From contig JBBINR010000012.1 in assembly GCA_037443785.1 (NCBI GenBank), forward strand, positions 32,356 through 96,355: 64,000 nucleotides of DNA, in the 5' to 3' direction. Both the position numbers and the translations under genes were made by a program. Source of the stretch: JAQUOA01 sp037443785 (GTDB taxonomy: Bacteria; Bacteroidota; Ignavibacteria; UBA10030; UBA8401). Below, one piece after another: positions 45,638 through 54,868 of this stretch (positions are counted from its first letter, which is position 1; each line of letters starts with the position of its first letter). The notes under the pieces were generated by a model, which saw only the letters and a program-made list of their open reading frames with translations, did not search any database and was not told where the DNA came from.

Positions 45638-47137
45638 TTGAAACTCGAGAGATTCATAAAAAGTCTTTTTCCGATAACAATACATGTATTGATGTCATTG
45701 TTACTTATGGTGAACGGAGTCCTCCTTTCTTCACAAATTCTTTCTGCGCAGCAAAACGAACTTATCCCGAAAAGTAAAAAAGAGATCGAAAAAGAAAAGG
45801 GTGCACTGCAAAAAGAAAAGCGAGCAATCACTTCTTCGAATATTTTTTCCGTCACCAAAACTATTTTCCAGTATAAATTCGGCAGGCCCGATAAAAAAGG
45901 TGTTCCCGACTTGTATGACAAGTTCAACAGAAACGGCGACAAGTCCGAAGAGATAACGTATAATGCGATCGACGGCAGCGTCAGCGTGAGAACAACTTTC
46001 CGTTATGATGCAAAAGGGAATGTGATTGAAGAAGCAGCCACAAAAGGCGAGACAACGACAAAAATTTCCCACCGGTACAATCATCGCAATCTTGTCGAAG
46101 AAAGCATTTACTACACCGGCACCGGCTCGATTGAAAAAAAGATCGTGCACATTTATGACGATCATGGTCTCCTGTTGGAAGTTGTAGGATATCTCAGCGA
46201 TGGCCGGCAATTCATGCGAGATTCCTATTTTTACGACGGAAACGGCTTTTTAAGCGAGTTAAAAAATACGTTAAACAAACTTACCTATTCGTACGATAGT
46301 CACGGCAATGTTTCGGTGATAACTAAATCCGGAAGATATTTTCAAGTGGTCGATAGTGCCCTTTATGTCCTTTCCGATTACTACACGTTGCAGCATGATG
46401 CGCAGGGAAATCTTACGGAACTGGCACATTTCAAATCCGACAGTACGTTGAGGACACGCTTTCAGTATACGCTTGATGCAAAAGGGAATATCCTTTCTGA
46501 AAAAGAATTTTCGAGCGACAACAAGCTGACGTATCAGCGAAATCTTTCCTACGATAAGAATGGAAATGTGACAGAAGAGGCAGGTATCGACCGCGGACGG
46601 AAATTCAGGACTGTTCACAAATACGACGCTAAAAATAATATCACCGAATCAATCATCTTTGATCAAATCAACGAACCGAGTCAGATGATTAAATACAGCT
46701 ACGGACGATATGGTGCGGAACCCAGGGAAGAAATTACTGTTACTCCTCAACTCGCACAATCGACCAATGGTAATAATGACAGCGATATTATCTTCTCCGA
46801 CGATTTCTACCAGCCTCTCGGATGCAGAATCATTGCGCCTGACGGAGTGTATTTGGGATTAGTAAGTGCCGATACCGTTCACCCCGAATCGATCATCAAT
46901 GCATGGGGACAATACGGTTTTGAAAAATCTTCTTCGAGTATTTTTAATCCGACAATTCCATACGGCGGGGCTTCCGGTGTCTTCAGTCCTTTCAATGACA
47001 TTAGTCCCAGTCCGCCGTCGCTTTTTAAGGATGGAAAATTCGTCAATTATCTTTCGACGAACGATAATTACCGGCCAAGAACACCTCCCGATAAACTCAT
47101 TGAGTTCTTAAAGAAACTTTCACGATCGAAAAAATAA
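45638..47137 (+). CDS. Exported YD-repeat-like protein
   Basis: A 499-residue protein with a signal peptide (about 1-38, ending QILSAQQN). It continues with degenerate YD/RHS-type repeats (FRYDAKGNVIEE, YSYDSHGNVSVI, TLDAKGNILSEK, SYDKNGNVTEEA) over about residues 105-360, then a Pro-rich C-terminus. YD repeats form beta-shell structures in secreted proteins; no toxin domain is visible at the C-terminus. The frame opens at a TTG (45638), which puts the signal peptide in frame; internal ATGs at codons 18 and 24 would truncate it. It lies 165 bases after the pilin-like genes and could be a surface protein or a substrate of that module (inference). It is followed by a bidirectional terminator. 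Confidence 0.75.
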   Translation: MKLERFIKSLFPITIHVLMSLLLMVNGVLLSSQILSAQQNELIPKSKKEIEKEKGALQKEKRAITSSNIFSVTKTIFQYKFGRPDKKGVPDLYDKFNRNGDKSEEITYNAIDGSVSVRTTFRYDAKGNVIEEAATKGETTTKISHRYNHRNLVEESIYYTGTGSIEKKIVHIYDDHGLLLEVVGYLSDGRQFMRDSYFYDGNGFLSELKNTLNKLTYSYDSHGNVSVITKSGRYFQVVDSALYVLSDYYTLQHDAQGNLTELAHFKSDSTLRTRFQYTLDAKGNILSEKEFSSDNKLTYQRNLSYDKNGNVTEEAGIDRGRKFRTVHKYDAKNNITESIIFDQINEPSQMIKYSYGRYGAEPREEITVTPQLAQSTNGNNDSDIIFSDDFYQPLGCRIIAPDGVYLGLVSADTVHPESIINAWGQYGFEKSSSSIFNPTIPYGGASGVFSPFNDISPSPPSLFKDGKFVNYLSTNDNYRPRTPPDKLIEFLKKLSRSKK

Positions 47138-47180
47138 AAAAGCCCGAGAAAAACATCATCCCGGGCTTTTCCTTTTTTTT
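47137..47180. terminator. Bidirectional terminator between convergent genes
   Basis: AAAAAGCCCG (47137-47146), a loop of about 15 bases, then CGGGCTTTT (47162-47170), followed by CCTTTTTTTT. Both strands carry a T-run after the stem, and the element lies between convergent genes ending at 47137 and 47190. Confidence 0.88.
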
Positions 47181-47189
47181 TAAAAACTT

Positions 47190-47897
47190 CTATAGATATT
47201 TTTCGAAGAGATACCGTATTTCTCGTAATCCATTTTCGATGTGAAACGTGATTGAGTCTCCGAAACTGTGAAGAATGACGATAGCATTCACATTGGCATC
47301 TTTTTGGGAAGCTTGGGAAACTCTCTTTGAGATACCAACATTGACCACAGAAACCTTTTTATAAATCTCATCCAGATTTTCCAGTTTCCAGTCCGGTCTC
47401 CCCCCTTCCATCATAACAAAATATTGACGTGTTAAATAATAGGAAACCGCACGAAACAATGTCTCCTCGGTCGTAGCAAACGGCAAGTGGTAACGGGTCA
47501 TTGGCCGTAATTCATCCATCACCGGGCAATTGCTCGTCACCATCACAATACCGATAATGGAACTCAACCCTTTTTGCACGGAAGTTTTTTTTGAGTACGT
47601 TCTCTCCGCAGTTTCAACGCTTATTGTGGCGTTTTCATATGATACAACTGCTTTAAATTCTTCGACAATAGCGGACAAATTTACGGCAACGGGACAATGA
47701 GAAACTTTCTCGAGTAATGGACAGTTCTCACAAGGGTAAAAATCCAACTTTGTCCATTCCGGAAGATCTCCTAGAGACGGGGATTGTAAATCAAGCGTTG
47801 ATTCGTCTAAATTGATATTAAATTCTTTTTTTTGATCTTTCTCAAACGAAAAGATATATCGAAATGTCAGGGATGTATTTTGCAATGGATCAGTCAT
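47190..47897 (-). CDS. Conserved protein with a CxxC-Cys motif (resembles DUF6901)
   Basis: A 235-residue protein. Its N-terminal part runs from FRYIFSFEKDQKKEFNINLD through WTKLDFYPCENCPLLEKVSHCPVAVNL, a Cys motif (C..C......C) that I recall from the family listed as DUF6901; this is from memory, not a search. The rest mixes helices and strands, and there is no transmembrane segment. I use the ATG at 47897; a GTG at 47909 is possible. It is the last gene of a signalling island and starts 13 bases after a REC-kinase stop, so it may be an output or co-sensor of that relay. Function unknown. Confidence 0.6.
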   Translation of the reverse strand: MTDPLQNTSLTFRYIFSFEKDQKKEFNINLDESTLDLQSPSLGDLPEWTKLDFYPCENCPLLEKVSHCPVAVNLSAIVEEFKAVVSYENATISVETAERTYSKKTSVQKGLSSIIGIVMVTSNCPVMDELRPMTRYHLPFATTEETLFRAVSYYLTRQYFVMMEGGRPDWKLENLDEIYKKVSVVNVGISKRVSQASQKDANVNAIVILHSFGDSITFHIENGLREIRYLFEKYL

Positions 47898-47910
47898 AAA
47901 GTTACACACA

Positions 47911-48999
47911 TTATACCGGCAGTAAGAAACTAAAAGTGGTTCCCTTTCCCGGCTCTGATTGTACGGAAATCAATCCTTCATGTGCTTCCACAATATGTTT
48001 TGCAATCGCAAGACTGAATGATGGAAGGTTCAATTCTGTCCCTTGCTTCGACTGCACTTCCTTATAAATATCAAAGATGTGATCGATTTGCTCTTTTGCC
48101 ATTCCTTTTCCGTTATCGTTCACAGAAATTACAATGCCTTCTTTGTCCTTCCCTTCTTTTTTATACATCTTTTTCCCGGCAGAAATGACGACCTCTCCTC
48201 CTTCATTGGAATATTTGAGGGCATTATCAAGTAAAGTATTCAAAACAGTATCAATGCGGTCGAAGTCACACTGCATCAAGGGAAGTTTCTTTTCAATCGA
48301 TTTCTGAAATTTAATTTTTTTGGACTTTGCAATAATTTCGTACCGGAGACAAACCGTATTAATAAACATTTCTACATCCAGGGGATGCCGGTCTAAAATG
48401 ATCTTCCCTTCTTCAAACATCGAAAGATCGATCAGGTTTTTTACGCGCTTTACTAAGCGTTCCGAAAGTTCTCCGACATACCCAAGCAGGATATTTTGAT
48501 CCTCCGTTAACTTTCCTGCCGCGCCGTCGCGAACCTGTTCAACCGTGGACCCGACGGTTTTCAACGGATTGAGCATATCATGGAGGAATGCCGACATGAA
48601 TTTCAGCTGGACGTCCTTCAATGCTTTTTCCGATGAATGGGCACGTAAAATTGATCGCACACGCGTGATCAATTCTGTCACTTCGATCGGTTTGACAAGG
48701 TAATCTTTCGCTCCTTTTTTCAAACATTCGATGGCAGTCGAAAAATCAGCGAAACCCGTGAGCATCACCACTTCAACATTCGGATAGAGGTCTGCAATCT
48801 GTCCGAGTGTCTCTATTCCATCCATCTTCGGCATGTTGATATCGAGAAGAACCAAATCAACACTTGAGTTCTTGAGTTGTTCCAATGCAACTTCACCATC
48901 TTCAGCGAGAAGGATATTGAATCCTTGCGCCGCCAAACGAAGCCGCAAAGTTAGACGAAGCGATTCCTCGTCATCAACGATTAAAATTGTTTGATTCAT
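47911..48999 (-). CDS. REC-HisKA-HATPase soluble kinase
   Basis: A 362-residue protein with an N-terminal receiver (1-120; acidic DDEES near residues 9-13, phospho-acceptor Asp in LVLLDINMPKMDG, Lys in YLVKPIEV). HisKA (H in FLHDMLNPLKTV) and HATPase (NDNGKGMAKEQ; the G2 box is degenerate, GTELNLPSFSLA) follow. It has no sensor domain and no membrane segment, so its input is phosphorylation of its own receiver by another kinase, probably the membrane hybrid encoded upstream. The altered G2 region could reduce ATP turnover. It lies 36 bases after another REC-kinase of similar design. Confidence 0.88.
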   Translation of the reverse strand: MNQTILIVDDEESLRLTLRLRLAAQGFNILLAEDGEVALEQLKNSSVDLVLLDINMPKMDGIETLGQIADLYPNVEVVMLTGFADFSTAIECLKKGAKDYLVKPIEVTELITRVRSILRAHSSEKALKDVQLKFMSAFLHDMLNPLKTVGSTVEQVRDGAAGKLTEDQNILLGYVGELSERLVKRVKNLIDLSMFEEGKIILDRHPLDVEMFINTVCLRYEIIAKSKKIKFQKSIEKKLPLMQCDFDRIDTVLNTLLDNALKYSNEGGEVVISAGKKMYKKEGKDKEGIVISVNDNGKGMAKEQIDHIFDIYKEVQSKQGTELNLPSFSLAIAKHIVEAHEGLISVQSEPGKGTTFSFLLPV

Positions 49000-49035
49000 A
49001 TGACACCCATTAGTTATTGTTATGCCTTGTTCTTC

Positions 49036-50160
49036 TTACTTGATCACGGGAAGAGTAAACGAGAATGTCGTCCATTTCCCAATTTCGCTGTCGACATTGA
49101 TCGTTCCTCCGTGTGCTTCAACTAATAATTTACAAACTGCCAAACCAAGCCCTGTCCCTTTTTGCCGGATTTTTTTTGCACTGGATGCCTGTTTATAGCG
49201 GTCAAAAATCATCGGCAATTCTTCTTTTGCAATCCCTATACCGTTATCGATCACTTTCACAAGAATAAAATCTGAACTTTCATTCGTATGCGGATCGACC
49301 ACTTGTTGAATTTCGACGGAAGTTTTGATTGTTCCACCGGCGCTTACAAACTTCAATGCGTTGGAAATCAAATTCGTCAGCACTTGTCCAATTTTGTTGA
49401 TATCAATATTTACCTGCGGGATATGGTCGGGAACCTCCGCCGTAAAATTGATTTCCTTTTTCTTAAATTGAATCTTAAAATCACGCGACACCATTTCGAC
49501 AATCAAGTGAAAATCGATCGGTTGTTTATCGAGATTGATGTTTCCTGATTCCAGTTTTGAGAGATCAAGGATGTCGTTAATGAGGGCAAGCATCCGGGCT
49601 GCGGAATCGTCGATCGTTTCGAACAACGCAAATTGATCAGTCGACAATCCGTTGCTCTGCTGAAAAATTTCTTTGAAATATTCGATCACACTTTTAATGC
49701 CGGACAACGGACTGCGCAAATCGTGAACCAGCATTGCCATAAAGTCCGATTTGGTCCTTTCCAATTCAATTTCGAGTCTGTGCAGCCGCAGAATCATTTG
49801 TGTTCGCACAAGCAGTTCTTCGGTATCAATCGGCTTGGTAAGGAATTCTTCTGCCCCCAGTTCCAATCCTCTTTCGATGCTTTTAGGATCTTTTCGCTGT
49901 GCCGTTAAAAAAACGACGGGAATTTTTGCCGTCAATGATTCGGCACGCAGCCGCTGCAGTGTTTCAAAGCCATCCATTTCCGGCATTTGGATATCAAGAA
50001 TAATGATATCCGGAATTTCCCTGCGGGCAATTTGAAGACATTCTTTTCCGCTGCTCGCGCGAAGCAGTGTGACAGGCTTTCGCTTCAGCGCAAATTCCAG
50101 CAAATCCAAATTGTCTTCGGTATCATCAACAACAAGTATTTTGGGATTTTGATCGTTCAT
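49036..50160 (-). CDS. REC-HisKA-HATPase soluble kinase
   Basis: A 374-residue protein with a receiver (1-125, phospho-acceptor Asp in IIILDIQMPEMDG, Lys in FLTKPIDTEE), a coiled-coil linker, HisKA (H in MLVHDLRSPLSG) and an intact HATPase (DNGIGIAKEE, GTGLGLAVCK). No sensor or membrane segment is present. It lies 12 bases after the 964-residue membrane hybrid and 36 bases before a second REC-kinase. Two sensor-less REC-kinases in a row suggest a cascade in which the membrane protein's receivers and these receivers pass phosphate in series (inference). Confidence 0.92.
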   Translation of the reverse strand: MNDQNPKILVVDDTEDNLDLLEFALKRKPVTLLRASSGKECLQIARREIPDIIILDIQMPEMDGFETLQRLRAESLTAKIPVVFLTAQRKDPKSIERGLELGAEEFLTKPIDTEELLVRTQMILRLHRLEIELERTKSDFMAMLVHDLRSPLSGIKSVIEYFKEIFQQSNGLSTDQFALFETIDDSAARMLALINDILDLSKLESGNINLDKQPIDFHLIVEMVSRDFKIQFKKKEINFTAEVPDHIPQVNIDINKIGQVLTNLISNALKFVSAGGTIKTSVEIQQVVDPHTNESSDFILVKVIDNGIGIAKEELPMIFDRYKQASSAKKIRQKGTGLGLAVCKLLVEAHGGTINVDSEIGKWTTFSFTLPVIK

Positions 50161-50172
50161 AACATTTCGAGA

Positions 50173-53067
50173 TTATTTTCTTTTTAAAATTCGTTTGACT
50201 GCACTGGTAAGCGACTCGGGAGAAAAATCACTCTTGTTAACATATTCGGTAATTTGTTTATTGAGAATATTCCGATCATCTTCGGCAAGTTCCAATCCTG
50301 ATAAGATTACAACCGGAATGGTACTCCATCGGTCATCGGCCCGCAGCCGCCGTACTAATTCAAATCCATCCATCACCGGCATGTTTAAATCACAAAAAAT
50401 GACAGCAGGAATAGATTCTTCGATAACTTTGAGGGCTTGAATTCCATCGTTGGCAACTTTCGCATTAAATCCTTCACTCTGCAATATTTTTTGCACAGCC
50501 AGGGTAAAGTCTTCGTTGTCATCAACAAGGAGAACATATTGTTCTTTCACATTATATTCTCTTTTTATCAATGCCAGCAATTTTTCTGAATCTGTCGGTT
50601 TCGTGACAACATCGACTGCACCAAGAGAAATCGCGAGAGGCTTGTTTTCGATGATCGAATGAATGACAACAGGGATGTCTTTCGTTTTCGGATTTTGTTT
50701 CAATTCACGAAGTACCTGCCATCCATCTTTATGAGGCATCATAATATCCAGCGTAATGACAGCCGGAGAAAATTCTTCCGCTTTCGCAATTCCGTCATTG
50801 CCGGAGTTCGCTTCAAGAACGGAAAATCCTTCGGGAACAAGATAATTTCGTAAAATCTCAACCACTTCAGGATCGTCATCGATACACAAGACTTGAATGC
50901 CCTTCCCATTCTGGGGTATGACCGGCTTGCTTTGAGCGAAAGATTCTTTGACCGGCACGCTGCTGACTTGAACGGCCGGAGGTTTTTCTTCTTTCGGAAG
51001 TATCACTTGAGCATGCTCTGCGTGATGAGGATGCTCAGGATCAATATAGGTTGCCGGCACTGTTAAAATAAATGTTGACCCATGGCCATATACACTTTCA
51101 ACAATCAAATCTCCTCCCAGCAGACGGGCAAGTTTTTTTGAAATCGGCAGGCCCAGCCCGGTACCTTTATATTTTCTGGTGTTACTGTTATCAATCTGCT
51201 GGAATTCTTCAAACACCTTCTCGTAATTCTTTTCTTCAATCCCGATTCCGGAATCTTTAACGGCGAACGATACGATACCGCTTCGGTGCTTCACTGAAAC
51301 CGTGATTTCACCTTTTTCCGTGAACTTTACGGCATTACTCAACAGATTGACAAGAATCTGTTTTATCTTTAAGGAGTCGGTTTGCAGCAACGGCAAATCC
51401 GCCGGAATATTTTGAACGATTGAAAGTTCTTTTGCTTTGGCAAGTGCTTCAACGGTCATGACCGAACTGGAGATAACATTTTCCACATCATCGGCTTCAA
51501 CATTAACGGTCATTCTTCCCGATTCTAATTTTGAGAAATCGAGGACATCGTTAATCAATTGCAAGAGATGGCGGCCGTTCTTTAGGACTTTTTCCAGTGC
51601 TTTTTTCTGATCCGGCGTCAATGGATCACCATTGGGACCGAGGAGCACCGAACTGAAACCGATAATTGAGTTTAAAGGAGTTCGAAGTTCATGCGACATA
51701 CTTGCCAGAAATTCCGATTTCACCTTATAGGCTTTTTCAAGTTCACTATTTTTGGTATTGAGTTCAGTATTTTTCACCGATACTTCGCGCGACAGAATCT
51801 GCGTCTCTTCATAATTCTTCGCGTTGGCAATTGCTACGCCCAACTGCGGCAGCGAATTGTTGATAATTTCCTTATCGAGATCGGAGAACTGAGAGAGAGA
51901 ACCGAGGACCAGAACTCCCAGAACTTTTTCTTGAATAAAAAGCGGAGAAGCAATGATATGTTTGGGGACAACTTCGACTAAGCCGGTGTCCATGTTAAAT
52001 CCAGATGTAGGAGAAATATCGAACAGCTCGATAGTTTTTCTTTCTTTGGCACATTGTCCGGGAAGCCCATCACCTACTTTAAATCGTTTCGCTTTCAAAT
52101 CGTTTTTCAGTCCATGCCCGGCAACCAATTCGAGGTAATGATTATCGTCGTCAAATAAGTACAATCCACCGATGGCAGAATTGGAATGGAAACAAAGAAG
52201 ATCTAGACTCTTTGTTTCGATTTCCGAAATCCCTTCCTGGGTATTCAACATTGTTACCAATTCCGAATAGGCTTTCAAACGATTATAATTATTTCCAAGC
52301 ATCGTGGACATCTGGTTGAAGTCCGCCGCAAGATCACCAAGTTCATCTTTTCGATGCAGTGTTATCGGCGTAAATCTTCCCACCATAATTCCCTTGGTGC
52401 CTTCTTTGAGAAGCCGGATTGGATTGGTAATCGATCGAGTGAGGACGAACCCCAACGCAACGGCAAAAAGTGCCAGTAAAAGATTCACAACAATGACATA
52501 CGTCTTGAGTTCAGTTGTAAGATTTTTTGCTAAACTAATTGTTGCGGGCTGTGAGGTTATAATGTCATTGATATATTCAGCTAATCTATTCCGTGTCGTT
52601 GATAAGTAATGATGTTGCGCATCAAGGATAGCCAACGAATCAATACTCTTGCCCACATTTTTCCCCTGGGCAATATCATCCCGGAGCATCATTTTTTTCT
52701 CGCCTATTTCCGAAATCCATTTGTAATACGATTCGCGTATTTCTTCAAGTTGTGAAATGCTGATCGTATCTTTCGTTTGTCCCTGAAGATCCGCAACCAG
52801 TCCGTCAAACTGTTTCCACGTATTGTCGTAAATTATTCGTAATGAATCCTTCCCGGTATACAAGTATTGATTCGTTACTTCGGGAAGTTCCGAGATATAT
52901 CCGTTCAGCTGCTCAAGGATAACAAGCTGGCCTGACTCGCTGGTTGCCGTTGAGAAATGTTTTTCAATCTGAAAAAGGATGTTCAATGTCACCAACGTCA
53001 CTGCCGTCAGCACAACCAGCAGCAATGAAAAATTCCCGAGTACTTTCCAAAATAAACTAGCTTTCAT
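50173..53067 (-). CDS. Membrane hybrid kinase, 4HB-HAMP-GAF-HisKA-HATPase-REC-REC
   Basis: A 964-residue sensor. TM1 is about 11-33 and TM2 about 188-210, flanking a helical periplasmic domain of the CHASE3/4HB type. Then come HAMP (about 211-262), GAF (about 280-425), a coiled coil, HisKA (H in SMSHELRTPLNS), HATPase (DSGIGIEEKN, GTGLGLPISK), a Pro-rich linker, and two receivers (about 725-840 with ITLDIMMPHKDG; about 845-962 with IFCDLNMPVMDG). Both receivers keep the acceptor Asp and Lys. It is the only membrane kinase of this island and probably its entry point. The GAF domain adds a cytoplasmic input. No output domain is fused. Confidence 0.93.
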   Translation of the reverse strand: MKASLFWKVLGNFSLLLVVLTAVTLVTLNILFQIEKHFSTATSESGQLVILEQLNGYISELPEVTNQYLYTGKDSLRIIYDNTWKQFDGLVADLQGQTKDTISISQLEEIRESYYKWISEIGEKKMMLRDDIAQGKNVGKSIDSLAILDAQHHYLSTTRNRLAEYINDIITSQPATISLAKNLTTELKTYVIVVNLLLALFAVALGFVLTRSITNPIRLLKEGTKGIMVGRFTPITLHRKDELGDLAADFNQMSTMLGNNYNRLKAYSELVTMLNTQEGISEIETKSLDLLCFHSNSAIGGLYLFDDDNHYLELVAGHGLKNDLKAKRFKVGDGLPGQCAKERKTIELFDISPTSGFNMDTGLVEVVPKHIIASPLFIQEKVLGVLVLGSLSQFSDLDKEIINNSLPQLGVAIANAKNYEETQILSREVSVKNTELNTKNSELEKAYKVKSEFLASMSHELRTPLNSIIGFSSVLLGPNGDPLTPDQKKALEKVLKNGRHLLQLINDVLDFSKLESGRMTVNVEADDVENVISSSVMTVEALAKAKELSIVQNIPADLPLLQTDSLKIKQILVNLLSNAVKFTEKGEITVSVKHRSGIVSFAVKDSGIGIEEKNYEKVFEEFQQIDNSNTRKYKGTGLGLPISKKLARLLGGDLIVESVYGHGSTFILTVPATYIDPEHPHHAEHAQVILPKEEKPPAVQVSSVPVKESFAQSKPVIPQNGKGIQVLCIDDDPEVVEILRNYLVPEGFSVLEANSGNDGIAKAEEFSPAVITLDIMMPHKDGWQVLRELKQNPKTKDIPVVIHSIIENKPLAISLGAVDVVTKPTDSEKLLALIKREYNVKEQYVLLVDDNEDFTLAVQKILQSEGFNAKVANDGIQALKVIEESIPAVIFCDLNMPVMDGFELVRRLRADDRWSTIPVVILSGLELAEDDRNILNKQITEYVNKSDFSPESLTSAVKRILKRK

Positions 53068-53109
53068 TCTTTCTTTCCCAAAGTCGGTTTAAAAAATTGA
53101 ACGAAAAAT

Positions 53110-53484
53110 TTAGAACTGAATGTACTTCTGAATGACATTCAAAAGTTCTTCCGGATCCATCGGCTTGGAATAATGCTCTACGCATCCGATTTGCAACGTA
53201 CGAATTTTATCTTCTTGTTTTGCCTGTGCCGTAAAAGCAATGACAGGAATCTGTTTTGTCGATGCGTTTGCTTTAATGGCCATCGTTGCTTGATAGCCGT
53301 CCATGACGGGCATTTGCATATCCATCAAAATTAAATCCGGCATTTCCTTCTTCGCAAGATCGACAGCCTCTTTGCCGTTTTCAGCAATCAACAATTCGAC
53401 ATCAAGCCTGCTTCGCTGCATAACAAAAGCAACCAGATCGCGATTATCTTCATCGTCTTCAGCAAGAAGTATTCTTTTTGCCAT
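53110..53484 (-). CDS. Single-domain response regulator
   Basis: A 124-residue receiver with AEDDEDN near the N-terminus, phospho-acceptor Asp in LILMDMQMPVMDG and Lys in HYSKPMDPEE. AAAGGGA lies about 6 bases before the ATG at 53484, which I prefer to an ATG five codons earlier. It lies 42 bases before the membrane hybrid kinase and 37 bases after the TPR/pseudoreceiver protein, on the same strand. It could shuttle phosphate among the island's kinases (inference). Confidence 0.88.
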   Translation of the reverse strand: MAKRILLAEDDEDNRDLVAFVMQRSRLDVELLIAENGKEAVDLAKKEMPDLILMDMQMPVMDGYQATMAIKANASTKQIPVIAFTAQAKQEDKIRTLQIGCVEHYSKPMDPEELLNVIQKYIQF

Positions 53485-53521
53485 ACGAGTCCCTTTCAAA
53501 ATAACAAACGTATACCTTCAT

Positions 53522-54868
53522 TTATGCCAGCGTCGAAATATATTCCCTAAACCACGACAGTTTATCATTGATCAATGCAGAGAGCTCATCCACATTCACC
53601 GGCTTCTTTATAATTCCTTCATTTTTCCGTAAGTCGGAGCTTTCTATCAACGACAAATCCTCAGGACCTGCCAGCAAAATAAAAGGGATAAAATTAAATT
53701 TAGAACTGTTCCGTAAAATATGAAGGAACTTAATTCCCGATAAACTGCCTGCGCCGAAATTTGTTTCGCACACGATGACATTGGGATTAAGCTTTTCAAT
53801 TTTTTCCAATGCATTTTCCGGCGATGGAGAAGTAACGACTGCATATCCCATCGCCTTTAATTTGGCTGCAATATCATTTTTCGTTGTCTCATCGGACGAA
53901 ATCTGAAAAAGTGTTCCCTTGTATTGATTTGAAACAAGATCCATCAAAAATTTAGATTCGTATTCCAGATATTCTTCCAACGACAATTGATACACTTTCC
54001 TCAACCATTCGAGAGTCGAAGAAGAACTGCGAAGCAATTGTCGTTTCGAAACAACCTCTTTTACGGCACGGCTGTACATTTCCACTTTTACTTCCCGTTG
54101 GATTGTTCGTTCAACGTTTTCCGGAACCGACAGCGATACAGCCAACTCATGTAATTGTTCCGCCGCTGTTGCAGACGGCGCACCGTTTACCCATGCTTTT
54201 TCCAACCCAGCGCGTAATTGTGCAACTGATTGTTGAACCTGATTCTTCTTCATTTCTTCACGGGCTTTTTTCTCTTGATCTAACGCTTGAGAAAGGAGCT
54301 CGATCTGCTTCTTCATTTCCGCAAGTTGGGTTTCGGTGTAATTCCGTTCCGCCTGCGTATTTCTGATACTCGCAGATTGAGGAATATGCTGCCCGCCAGA
54401 GTCAGTTTCTCCGTTTCCTTCATTTGCTTGAATTTTTGCCTGAACAGGTTCTTTGCTCGGGGGCGCTGCTGCCGGTATTGGTTTTGAAGGAACAGAAATC
54501 GGTTGTTCTGAGGTGAAACTTACTTCATGAACTTTTGTCGGCTGAATTGATGCTGTCTGCGGTTGCGTTGCAGGCATTGCCGACGGAGCTGGATGTGAAA
54601 TTTTTGGCTCGGGAGCTTTTGGAATCGGTGTCTTGGGAACAGGAGTTTTTTGAATTGAACCTAATTCAAGCTTGCGTTCTTTTTCAAAATGATCAATCCG
54701 ATCGATAAATGCACTGATGTACATATTCGATGGATCGAGTGATTTCGCTTTTTCTATTTCCTTACGAGCTTCTACAAATTGTAAATCTTTTATGTACTTA
54801 TCCGCTGCAACTAAACATTGTCGCGCGGCAAGTTTATTTTGATTTACTTGAGTTGTACTTGGAGGCAT
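53522..54868 (-). CDS. TPR-coiled-coil protein with a degenerate C-terminal receiver
   Basis: A 448-residue soluble protein. A short TPR-like region (13-60) is followed by a long Pro/Ala/Ser-rich, probably disordered linker (72-165), a coiled coil (about 175-225), a helical region (230-315) and a C-terminal receiver-like domain (about 318-440). That domain keeps acidic residues D326/E327 and K421, but the phospho-acceptor position is E368 (VIVCETNF), so it should not be phosphorylated normally. Glu may mimic the phosphorylated state. It is the first gene of the signalling island, suggesting a scaffold or constitutive partner. Confidence 0.82.
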   Translation of the reverse strand: MPPSTTQVNQNKLAARQCLVAADKYIKDLQFVEARKEIEKAKSLDPSNMYISAFIDRIDHFEKERKLELGSIQKTPVPKTPIPKAPEPKISHPAPSAMPATQPQTASIQPTKVHEVSFTSEQPISVPSKPIPAAAPPSKEPVQAKIQANEGNGETDSGGQHIPQSASIRNTQAERNYTETQLAEMKKQIELLSQALDQEKKAREEMKKNQVQQSVAQLRAGLEKAWVNGAPSATAAEQLHELAVSLSVPENVERTIQREVKVEMYSRAVKEVVSKRQLLRSSSSTLEWLRKVYQLSLEEYLEYESKFLMDLVSNQYKGTLFQISSDETTKNDIAAKLKAMGYAVVTSPSPENALEKIEKLNPNVIVCETNFGAGSLSGIKFLHILRNSSKFNFIPFILLAGPEDLSLIESSDLRKNEGIIKKPVNVDELSALINDKLSWFREYISTLA

